The notes under the pieces were generated by a model. That model did no database searches and was not told the origin of the DNA. It saw only the letters and a list, made by a program, of their open reading frames with translations. The translations under genes were made by a program, and so were the position numbers. This document shows, piece by piece, positions 13,201 through 23,400 of a stretch of DNA of 64,000 nt. Each line of letters starts with the position of its first letter. The stretch's first letter is position 1. This DNA is from Balanoglossus misakiensis (lineage: Eukaryota; Hemichordata), in NCBI GenBank assembly GCA_040954595.2, contig CM082577.2:6386001-6450000 (forward strand), in the 5' to 3' direction.

Positions 13201-16200
13201 TTGCTGCAGCATGTCCTGGAATCGAGCCATGCGCTGCTGCAGGCGTTGCGCCCTCACTGGGTCGTTCTCATCCACTTCAAAGGCTTTGTTTTCTCTGTTT
13301 AGAAAAGGGGTGTACAATTTGTTTGTTAAAATGCAAGGTTAAGCCTGGTGTGACATGACTGCACAGTTTGGATACTGGAGGGTGTACTGCCTAGGTTTAA
13401 TATTCTCCTCTTTACAAATGAAATAATCAAAATTTCTGTAGGCAACGAGGTCTGGTAATGCATTGAATTTTGCATCCAAACACGGGGAAACGCCTACAAT
13501 TTTACTGTTCCTGCATAGAATAATGAAGAAGGGCAGTACCAAAGCCCAATTCATTCAAGTGTGATGCAGGGTAAAGGAAATTGGACCTTTCAGGGCTGTA
13601 TAACTTTGTATTTGTGTTTGGAAAATGAACATGTTTACGTTATAGAGAAAAAAGTATATATAGAAAACAGATTTACTCAGTAGATGTGTTATATCATACA
13701 TCTCCCCAGAAATAATCACTGGATACTACTGACTATAGCGAGACCACTCTACAGACCTGTTGTTACGTCCTTTATTGCGCCTGTTGGCCTTGGCTGACCC
13801 TCGACCGCGGCGTTTGCCACGCCGGAATTGTGGAGAGGGTGTCCTAGTTCTTGGCACGTCTCTACTGCTTGAGCTATCACTGCTGCTGCCACTGAAATGG
13901 AGAAAGAACCAGGCTACTTGAGAGCGCTGCAGTCTAGTATGAATGTTTCCACACTGGAGGCTGATACACACAAGGCTGTACTCTCATACTGGGCTCTGTG
14001 ACACGCTCAAAAGGGTTGAAGTTATGGGTGAACCTAGGTATTTGTATGGACCATGGCATAAAACAAATCATGTACGTACAAAACTTAGAAATATAGATAT
14101 ATCGCAAAAGCGATACGTACCTGTACCTCCGACGTCGAGGATAGCGTGAATAGGGCGATCGCGATCTGCTCCTGGACCTGCTTCGTGACCGACTTCTGCT
14201 CCAGCTTCGCGACCGGCTGCGACTTCTGCGGCCGCGTCCCCGTCCGAACCCCCTGCCTGACCGGCCCCTGGGTCCTCCTCCCCTCTGGAACCGGCCTGGC
14301 CTGGTTCGCAGATGCATCGGGGAATCCCTGCCGGCCGTCGATGGTAGGCCCTGTTCGGCCATGGCTTCCCACCGCGACTGGCGCTTCTGCTGGTCTTGGT
14401 TCTTCGGCTGGTCGCCAAGTGATCTGGAATACAACGAACTGGGACACCATGAACACTTTTTGTTGTCAGATGCCGAAACCAGTGATGTCTAAAAAACTCT
14501 CAAATTCAGACTGTTTGGAAACAGGAGACACTTAGCACCACTAATAGACTTACCCAGGTAAGCTTTCTGTGCTCCAATCTTTGGTCCAGGCTGTTCCATC
14601 ATTGAAGGCACGTGTCAAGGTCCCCTTCAACATGATTTCCACCCTGTCTTTGTCCACTTCACTTTCACATTTCGCAAAAGCACGCTGCACGAAGTCCCTG
14701 CAAATAATTGAAACAATTCATAGAAGGTTAATCCCAGAAACACATGATAATTAAACAATCAGCAAAACAACAAGTCAGTTAATCAGTGACAGTTCCCATG
14801 TATCTACAGCGAGATCAGAGACTACAAGAGAGTTTGTGAGCCTTCGTAAGAAATGATGACTGTTTAAGAAAGCATTAATTTACAAATTGGTTGAAACAGA
14901 TATCACTGTGGGATCATTTCATGGAACTTACTTCAGACTTCCTGGCCAATCATCAGTTGACGCCGGTTGACGAGGGAAGCTGTAAGAAAAAAGTAGCAAA
15001 TTACACAGTGGTATTGTAAAAGCATTTCAAAACATCAAAAAAAATAGCGTCAAGGACACTGTGGTCCCATTTGAGGATTATGCGGAAACAGTGACACACC
15101 AGAATAAAAATTACAGGTGACATTGCAAGCAGATCTGCAAGCAGCAATATCGGGCCCAAGCCAACGTAGCACATAGCAATATAGCAATAAGCATATATCT
15201 GCTCTGGATGCCAAGATATGGAAAAGTATGTCAAAGGTCACCTGAGATTATGCAAAATTTGGGCAAGAAATTTTGACCCTATACTGGTCCATGTTCAACA
15301 AAAACCAAACCTATAGCCCTATTGGTTAGCCTGGAATTAGGTATGCACATAATAAATGAGATATGCAGGTGTCACAGATGACCCCAAATTTTGGCTTTTC
15401 AATTTTAGTCCCAACCCTCCATGCCAAGTCTGTACCTGCTCTGGATGCCAAGATATGATAAAGTAAGTCAAAGGTCACCTGAGGTCATGCAAAATTTGGG
15501 CAAGAAATTTTGACCCTATACTGGTCCAGGTTCAACAAAAACCAAACCTATAGCCCTATTGGTTAGCCTGGAATTAGGTATGCACATAATTAATGAGATA
15601 TGCAGGTGTCACAGGTGACCCCCAATTTTGGCTTTTCAATTTTAGTCCCAACCTTCCAAACGCCAAGTCTGTACCTGCTCTGGATGCCAAGATATGATAA
15701 GTAGGTCAAAGGTCACCTGAGGTCATGCAAAATTTGGGCAAGAAATTTTGACCCTATACTGGTCCATGTTCAACAAAAACCAAACCTATAGCCCTATTGG
15801 TTAGCTTGGAATTAGGTATGCACATAATTAATGAGATATGCAGGTGTCACAGGTGATCCCCCAATTTTGGCTTTTCAATTTTAGTCCCAACCCTCCGAAC
15901 GCCAAGTCTGTACCTGCTCTGGATGCCAAGAAATGGTAAAGTAGGTCAAAGGTCACCTGAAGTCATGCAAAATTTGGGCAAGAAATTTTGACCCTATACT
16001 GGTCCATGTTCAACAAAAACCAAACCTATAGCCCTATTGGTTAGCCTGGAATTAGGTATGCACATAATAAATGAGATATGCAGGTGTCACAGGTGACCAA
16101 TATTTTGGCTTTTCAATTTTAGTCCCAACCCTCCAAACGCCAAGTCTGTACCTGCTCTGGATGCCGAGATATAGGAAAGTAGGTCAAAGGTCACCTGAGG

Positions 16201-18703
16201 TCACCCAAAATTTGGGCAAGAAATTTTGACCCTATACTGGTCCATGTCCCACAAGAACGAAACCTCTAGCCCTATTAGTTAGCCCGGAATTAGGTATGCA
16301 CATAATTAATGTGTTAAGCAGGTGTTACAGGTGAGCCCAAAATTTTGCCTTTTATTTTGGCCCCATTGTGCTCACTGACCAATAGACAGTCACTGTACAG
16401 GACTATTGCACAGACCAGAATTCCACAATAAGACGTGGACATAGCTTAACCATAGAGGTATAAGTAAAGGTATAAATTTAATAAAAAGACTAAAAAATTC
16501 ATAAAAAATAAAACATCCATGATATTAACTTAACACTTACAGGTCGATGTGAGGTTGACATAAGGTACATGCATACCAATTTTGAAAGCAATCTGACGAG
16601 TAGTTGTTGACTTTCAGAGTTTTGATAAATTTCACATTTTTCCAGCTAATTTGCATATTTTTGGGCCTGGCAACTTCGTTTGGACAAACTCCCATCTACA
16701 GCCCAGCCTGCACCTACACACCAAATATTGAGGTGATACGCGCAGCGGTTTTCAAGTTTTTGATGTGGACGGACATACAGACATACATCCATCCATCCAT
16801 CCATACATCCATACATACATACAGACGCAACTGATCCCATAAGGTCCCATGGTATATATGCCTATACCAATGGGACCTAATAATATACTCTCATAAAAGT
16901 TTTTAACCACAGAGGTTTATGGCTCCTACACAAGATATCTAGAGTACTAGTGTTTGAAATTGACACTTCATTCCCTTGTTGCATGCCCTGATCCATGCCT
17001 GTTCATTTTCAGATCCTGGTACAAGAATGTGGGATAGTTTACCCTTCTGCCTGCTGTCCCTGCTGTTGTTCACTTCCTGCCATTCCAGGTGTTTTCACAC
17101 TGCTTTCATAGTCACCATCTTGCTCTCTCAGCTCACTTGCAGTGTTTGTCCTTGGAGAAGGCTTACTGGCAAGGTTGAAACGTATGCCACCGGCTCCCGG
17201 AGCTTCTGAAATTGCAGAGAAAGTTCTTTGGGGTCAAATATCATTGATTTTCAATACATTTGCAGGATGAAATAATGGGGTAACACTTTTTTCTAGGTTA
17301 ACTGAACTGGACTACCTGATTGCTACTCAAGTATGTAACACTAGAGGCACTGTTAATATCCATTTTATGGAGTTACAGATCATCAGCGCCACACAAGATC
17401 ACAAACAAGAAGACTAGAAAAAAAATCTTACGTTTGGCATGATTTTGCTGCTGCTGTCTCCCCTGGTTCCAATTATTGTTTTGGTTTCTGCCTTTCACTT
17501 TTTCAGCATACGAAGGCTTCTTCTCAGAATTACCACTATGTTGTTGTTGCTGCTGTTGGTGTTGTCCTGGTTGTTGCCACTGTTGTTGTTGTTGCTGCTG
17601 GTTCGACGAGGGTTGCATGTAACTCCCTTGCATACCCTGATACTGAGGCATCATATTCTGAAGAGATACCAAGATAACAACAGTTGTATCATAGCTAAAC
17701 CACTATTGTTGTTGATTTATGGGATTTTAGAAAGCAATACACTGTAAATGTCAGTGTGATTGGTAGTGCCCTTTTCTATGTAGTTTCCTACATTCTGCTC
17801 GGAAAACAGCCAGTATCTGAATCGGTTTGTAACATATTCCTGGTTGTAATTCATAATAGAGATGACCATAAAGAACTTACCCCTGGCTGTTGTGGATATC
17901 CCTGAGGCTGATAGTAAGGAAAGTTTCCGGGCATTTGATAGGGACTATATCCATGATATGGTGCTGGTGGCATCATCCCAACTTGCTGGTAATAGTTCGC
18001 TGTAAGTAAAGGAAATAACATATGAAAATCACCACACAATATGTCACATTGTATGTCAAGCTGGCAAACACACCATCGCAAGTGCCATTTAGTAGTTACA
18101 CTAATGCATAAAACTTTGCAATTTGGGAAAGCAATAAGAATGACACTCACCATACACAGACTGTTGCTGTTGTTGTTGCTGCTGTTGTTGTTGTTGTTGT
18201 TGTTGTTGTTGACTTCCAGCTGGAGTGTTCTTCTTAGACGCAAGCTGCGTCTTCTCCAGTTCTTTCCTTGCTCTTTCCCAAGCGGGATTTTCACTGGGAG
18301 TTGGAGTGGGAGTGCTTGAATCCATTTTTGCTGTGCCTGTTTCCCCTTCTGTCGTGGAGGACGGCGTGAAATTACCATTATACTGTTGGCTCCTGCAAGT
18401 TTTGGAAGATGAGATACTTCAAGTTATTTTCCAGGGGAAATCGCATACAACTTGGTCGTGACAAACCGAGCGCGTTTTGTTTGCACAGCACGACGAAATT
18501 TTGTCAACATGAGTTGGGTTAGATCTTCTCGTTTTCTCCTCAATATACGCAACAAAATTCCACTTTTAACCAACCCACAAGGTACTTCAAGTACTAAAGC
18601 TATAAGATTGCCTAAAATATAATGGAAAAAGAGGTGAAGTACGCGACAAATCTTACCATTGTGCGGCCTGAGCCGCTTGGTTTCCAATCCATGGTGCGGC
18701 CAT
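10243..18703 (-). CDS. LENG8: LENG8, SAC3/GANP-domain protein, complete, 16 coding exons
   Basis: SAC3-family nuclear RNA factor related to GANP and yeast Thp3; such domains scaffold PCI-type partners. Exons, minus: 18703-18657, 18392-18151, 17999-17881, 17657-17432, 17205-17043, 14979-14932, 14697-14554, 14423-14121, 13891-13757, 13294-13153, 12806-12717, 12486-12352, 11932-11864, 11716-11587, 11467-11260, 10399-10243. All keep frame; 785 aa, near the human length. Visible: N-terminal [28 protein letters not shown]; a run of about 17 Gln near residue 76; further Gln-rich exons; DDWP and [10 protein letters not shown] motifs; RGG-like then RS dipeptides (about 370-430); and the SAC3 region (about 555-785) with [47 protein letters not shown] and MSGYLIDMF. 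Donors after residues in exons 9 and 14 are GTCTGT and GTATCC, weak but frame-consistent. Confidence 0.95.
10966..11030. repeat. CA-rich microsatellite
   Basis: Interrupted (CA)n with CG variants, in the LENG8 intron between exons 15 and 16. Confidence 0.8.
12094..12252 (-). repeat. LENG8 intronic module, copy A
   Basis: About 150 bp from AATTTCTGTAGGCAACGAGG to GATGCAGGGTTGGTTTGCAG, shared with copies at 12884 and 13431. Weaker similarity to copy B extends upstream to about 12040. On the minus strand the frame that stays open in B and C is broken here by indels. Confidence 0.75.
12884..13036 (-). repeat. LENG8 intronic module, copy B
   Basis: Second copy, 78 bp from LENG8 exon 11 on its upstream side. 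On the minus strand it keeps an open frame of about 40 codons ([13 protein letters not shown] ... PDLVAYRN) that runs on without a stop into the LENG8 exon frame ([13 protein letters not shown]). Confidence 0.8.
13431..13571 (-). repeat. LENG8 intronic module, copy C
   Basis: Third copy, in the intron between exons 9 and 10. The minus-strand frame ([13 protein letters not shown] ... PDLVAYRN) is open and differs from copy B at several residues. It contains an acceptor-like pyrimidine-rich stretch ending in TATGCAG. Confidence 0.8.
15130..16880 (-). mobile_element. Composite repeat element, copy 1 (in LENG8 intron, minus orientation)
   Basis: Read on the minus strand, it begins with a near-perfect palindromic head (16878-16842, arms AGGTCCCATTGGTATA and its complement with one indel). 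A CATC/CATA-type microsatellite (about 16782-16825) follows, then a region with AAAACCGCTGCG and TTTGGTGTG, then an array of 238-bp units. It ends with a GGCTTGGGCCCG ... CTGCTTGCAGA tail (15162-15130). The same order of parts and nearly the same length occur at 49021-50755 in the opposite orientation. It carries no ORF of its own, so it is non-autonomous. I cannot assign a superfamily. Confidence 0.75.
15200..16375. repeat. Tandem array of ~238-bp units, about five copies
   Basis: Equivalent positions (the AGGTCA cluster) fall near 15228, 15465, 15703, 15943 and 16181, spacings of about 237, 238, 240 and 238. Units share CAAATTTTGGCTTTTC-, GTACCTGCTCTGGATGCC-, GACCCTATACTGGTCC- and TAGGTATGCACATAAT-like blocks. 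The outer units are the most diverged. Confidence 0.92.
18151..18250 (-). repeat. CAA/CAG-rich poly-Gln tract in LENG8 exon 2
   Basis: Mixed CAA and CAG codons encode about 17 consecutive Gln near residue 76. Mixed codons suggest a selected or stabilised tract rather than a pure expanding microsatellite. Confidence 0.7.
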
Positions 18704-18728
18704 CTTTATGTTCTATGAGAAAATGGCC

Positions 18729-18841
18729 TTACGTCACGTGACGTCACACAGACTGGATCCTGACCCATTCCTAACGCTGGCTGCGCTGTGCCTGTTCGTT
18801 CCGCGGCACGGCACTCGCACGCTGACGTATGACGCGTCATC
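18729..18841 (-). promoter_or_regulatory. LENG8 promoter with CRE/E-box palindromes
   Basis: Within 140 bp upstream of the LENG8 ATG lie a perfect 14-bp palindrome, ACGTCACGTGACGT (18731-18744), which nests an E-box CACGTG inside overlapping CRE halves and gives a full TGACGTCA at 18739-18746. A second palindrome, ATGACGCGTCAT, lies at 18829-18840, with TGACGT at 18823. These are bZIP (CREB/ATF) and bHLH-ZIP (USF/MITF) type sites; occupancy is inference. Confidence 0.55.
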
Positions 18842-19630
18842 TTTTTGATTAAAACAGATGTGATACTTGTAATCCACTTGCAAAATTCTTGCATTTTGTT
18901 TCCTTTATTTGTACCTATTATAAGTTTCCATTACAGGGAAAAACGTACAAACGAAGGTTTACATTGCTATACAAGGTTAGACATATACTAGTATTCAGTA
19001 TAAAACAAGCCCAATTCAACTGCATACATTTTGCTGTCAATATCTACATGAGATCAAGTACTATACACTGTATAAACAACGTCAAAAATCTGTTTAGGAA
19101 CTGCACCAATAAAATATTGCAGGATTTCTGGTTAAAAAGTAAAATTCACGTGTCATCAAGCTACTAGTTACAAGCTTCGAAAGTGGGGACGCTGTCGTTT
19201 ATTATGGCGATAAAAAATGTATATTTTAACTTGTCGGGACAGAGATTCATTGTTTTTTTAAGGTAACTTCAAAGTTTGTTTTTCTTTCAGCTATTGATTT
19301 ATTACGAATCACGATATAAGACTTATTAATTTACAATTTCTCGGACCGTACGTCCCCACACTGGAGCTGCGCCTAGTAATACCATGTAGACCGTCAGAGG
19401 GCGCGTAAGGACATGCACGTATATCATGTATATGGTCCTCTATTTAGCTAGGTAATGTCCTTTGACGTAAAAATTGGGAGGGGCGCAATTCTATCACATG
19501 TACTCCCACCGGGACTTCCAGTAGTACCACTTCTTCTTTTTCAATCCCTGGTTCTTTGACTAGTTTTATTGCGGAAGCCTTTGTATTTCATCAAAATCAT
19601 TGCAAGTTAATCCATTCGCCTTTAGATGAA

Positions 19631-19690
19631 ACTGATAATAATAATAATAATAATCTTTATTTCAGGCTCGTAGCCCATAAAAAAAAACAG
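19631..19690 (-). repeat. (ATT)n-tailed LINE/SINE remnant
   Basis: On + an (ATA)7 run (19633-19654) is followed by CTTTATTTCAGGCTCGTAG. On minus this reads AAATAAAG then (ATT)n, the typical 3' end of L2/CR1/RTE-type retroelements. The rest of 18842-20428 between LENG8 and the USH1G-like gene shows no gene; a C-run lies near 20166. Confidence 0.45.
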
Positions 19691-20428
19691 CAAGAGAAGT
19701 AAAAAACAAGAACACACACATTAAAATCTGTAGAAAAAATAATACTTATGATAGAGATGGTGTGTAGACGGGTATGGTGGACGGACCAAAGAGCTACCGC
19801 AGTTGGCTTTTTTGTGGGTTTTTTTTAGCGAAGTGAAACCAGGGCTAGTCTAGTCCCTTGCCTCATTTCTACCCCTGATAATACTGCGTAACTAGACTGA
19901 TAAAAGGCCAATACATCATTACATGTACATTAAAATGATGGTTTTTCATACCGAAATAAGTTTTAGGACATGAAATTATGTCGCTCGAGAATATAACTTA
20001 GATTCACGATGTTGTGCAGGCGTTAATCTCTCTTTATTGCAGCGATTGCCATAAAGGTTTATGCGATATTGAAAATAATTGTCTTTGAATGCCAGGATGT
20101 TGTGTGAGTACTTCAACTTTATCGCGATGTCTCATCAGCGGAGTTTGTGTCTGCTGGGATTTATCCCCCCCCCCCCACCCATAAAACTAATGATACGTCC
20201 CTAAAGTTCCAAAGTTCAATGAAATATATCCAATGCTGAATTGAATTGAATGACCTCAACGCCTCCCAGTGCACGCTGCCAAAGTGTTCGCCGTATTTGT
20301 CCGATTTCAAAAAAACACAGACACACCCTACGCAGGTGAAATCGGGCGACGAAAGCGACTGTACCGTTACGTGGAAATTTTGCTATGTTCCAGGGCTGAT
20401 TAATAACATCCAGTGGGACTGAAACGCG

Positions 20429-23400
20429 ATGACGAGCCGGTTTCACCAAGCGGCCAAAGACGGCTACTTAGACCTGTTGCGTGAGGCGACCAAAAAAGAT
20501 TGCAATCGCCCGGACGAAGATGGCCGAACCCCGACCATGTACGCCGCATATGCCGGCAACGCTGACGCCCTTCGGTTGATAGTCAGCCGCGGGTAAGTCT
20601 CGCGTAGTTTACCTAAATAAATTTACGGGTTTGATTTGAGGTTCAAAAATCGTTGTTGACTGATATTGCTTTAGCCTAACAACGTCAACTATAATCACAA
20701 TGCATGGTTACAAATCATTGAACTTGCATCTAGGTCACCGGGCAATCATGTGAGTCTTCATGGAATTTAGAAAAGAAAGTGACAGTAACAGTAAAATATA
20801 TAGTTGACACGTAAACTGGCCAAGATCGAGTTGTTGAGATACCAAACAGCTTTGTGCAAACAATAAGCCCACTCTTTGAAATGAAATACTTAGTTACGCA
20901 ACAGTTGACATTACTTGCTTGATGTTGATATTTGCGATATTGAATAACGTTACAGTACACGAAAGTGTCAAACGTATGTTAATTAATAGCGCGATTGTCA
21001 CCACAGCACTTAATTAAAATTTCACAATTAACTACACTTTAATTTTTGTATGAATATACAGGCACCTAAACAAAAGACCAAGGGCATTATATTTTTTTAA
21101 ATTATTTTGTTTATATATATTTTATTTTCAACCACAATATAATCACTTGAATTGAAACTAGGGCAGTGAGGATGTCGCTCACTTTAACTTCAATATTATT
21201 CCTGGTATTTACAGGTAAACTTGACACTTGATGGAGCATAGTGACAAAAGTATGTTTGTTGTTTTTTTAATAGTCAGGCAACAGATTCCTCACCTCTTGT
21301 CAGCTACCAAGTCAGTAGCTGTGTATGGAATTGTGTTATCCTTTTTTCTGATAGATATTAGCAGTGTACGAAATAAAGCCTGTCCGACAGTCCGAGACTG
21401 GTTGTTTTTCTGTAGGACTGGTAAAAATAAAATGTTACCAGTCCGACAGACAGGTTGATTTTAGCGTGGAAGTTGATCAGTGGTATCATGGTATCTTTTA
21501 GACTTTCCCCAGTTCATGTATTGCAAATAAAAGAAACAATGATCTAAGTAATGTAAAGAGAAACTGAAAGATGATTCCATCCCATCTTCAATTGTTCAAA
21601 GATGAGGTAATACCTTCTCAGTTGTATTTGATTACATTTAATTGTAAGGTATAATATCAGGACTGGTAAGTTTTTGGCAGGACTGGCAACTTTTTGAAGT
21701 TGCCAGTCCTGGTGACTGGTTGATATTTCCTACGAATTTCGAACACTGATATTAGTTTGTGATGAACAAGTACCCAGGTAAAATTAGGGCCTATCAGGAC
21801 ATTCTAACTGTCTGTTAATAACAGTTACACTGGCCTGTAATCTATACTCACACAGTGTTTGTCACAGTAATTGTTATGTTAATTAAGTTCTATTGTTTTG
21901 CCCAAATTAAAGAGTAGTCGCCAGCTCTGGTGAGAACACTTTTTGTATTCATGTTGCAATATTATTTCCAATTGTTAACCCCCTTTGGACCTAAACCACT
22001 GAAGGGGTAAATTTGGGTATATTTACTAGAAAGTGGGGTCTGAGGTTGTTAATTCAGCTAGTGTTCACTTGAAGAGATATATAAGATATATTTTGACGCT
22101 TCAGTGTTTAATATTAATTTTAAATGTAGATCACTATTATAATACCCATGACTGGTTTAAATAAACACAAAAGTCAGAAAAAATTCAAAGCGATTTTTGA
22201 GCCTGCATGAGAATAAAAATGTAAAAAAAAACATCTCTATGTACAGCCAGGGGGAGGGGAGAGTAATACAGGTCAGGGCAGGTCGTTTATCTGACATACA
22301 TCTAGAGCATAAAAGACTATATCATCAATCATCTGATAATTGTCAATTCTTTCTAAATGGGAAAGCCAATTTCACACAAGAGATTGGAGAGTGTAAAGGG
22401 TCACTGACTGAATTTGCATGTAGGAACTAAATGAAATTTATTTGTCAGTGCTAATGCTATTTCCATGAACAACAGACTAAAGTATAATTTGGTGTTACTG
22501 TAACCTGTTATTTTTTTATATAACCCAGATTTGAATTGTGTATCCAGTGTTACAGAATTTGAAAGTAGGGCTAACTTTTCATCGGGTTTCTTATGAAATA
22601 TAGTGACAAAAAATCACACAATATACCAACTCCACGCATAAAATGTTCCATATTACAGAATAGAGATTCAGGACTGACTCAGTTTTACCGAGTGTAAATT
22701 ATGAATAAATTGCTTTGGTTTGAGCTCATTGCTTCTAGTTCCAACTTCTTTTGATAAGTTTGAAGAATTACATCTTCATAGTGGTTCTGGAGTTGTGGAA
22801 TGAGTCATAACTGTATAGTGGACAGAGTAAACAGACAGTACCACCCTACAATTATTATTAAGATTATTTGACCCATGAAGTGATCATATTCATCTGTGGA
22901 GTGACTTAAGCATCCCAGTACAAAAAGAAGGGTTGTGTGTTGCCGGTGTCCACCTTTCAAGTATACACAACACCCCAACCTCATAAAGAATTAACACCAG
23001 CACTTAAACTATCACAGCCATAAGCGGACAACCGGTAGACGATCGCAGTAGTCCCAGAAGTTTGTTGTGAAGCAGACAGTATTGTGATGTTACCGCCTCT
23101 CGGAGGAATTCTTTCGTCGGTTCGACTCCAAAAGTGCTATTGTCATTGTAACCTTCACGTATTAAAAAGCTGACACTAAGAGTCAACCTTGGCACGGCCA
23201 TTCCACAACACTGGAAACCACACACAATCCAGAAGGTGGGCCGATATCTATCCACCACGCAAATATGTAGTCTGCTCATTGTAGTGGAATTCAAGGGCAC
23301 CCCGCCCAGCGGCGCTGAATGGAACGGTGGTACAAGGTGACAGTTTTCTTTCAAGAGGCATACTGTCATTATTGTCTTGTTGTAACTGGTGGACGGACGT

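Noticed and set aside
14085-14535. Several overlapping ORFs on both strands
   Set aside because: Shadows of the RS-rich LENG8 exon; only the minus frame with SRSRSRS joins neighbouring exons in phase.
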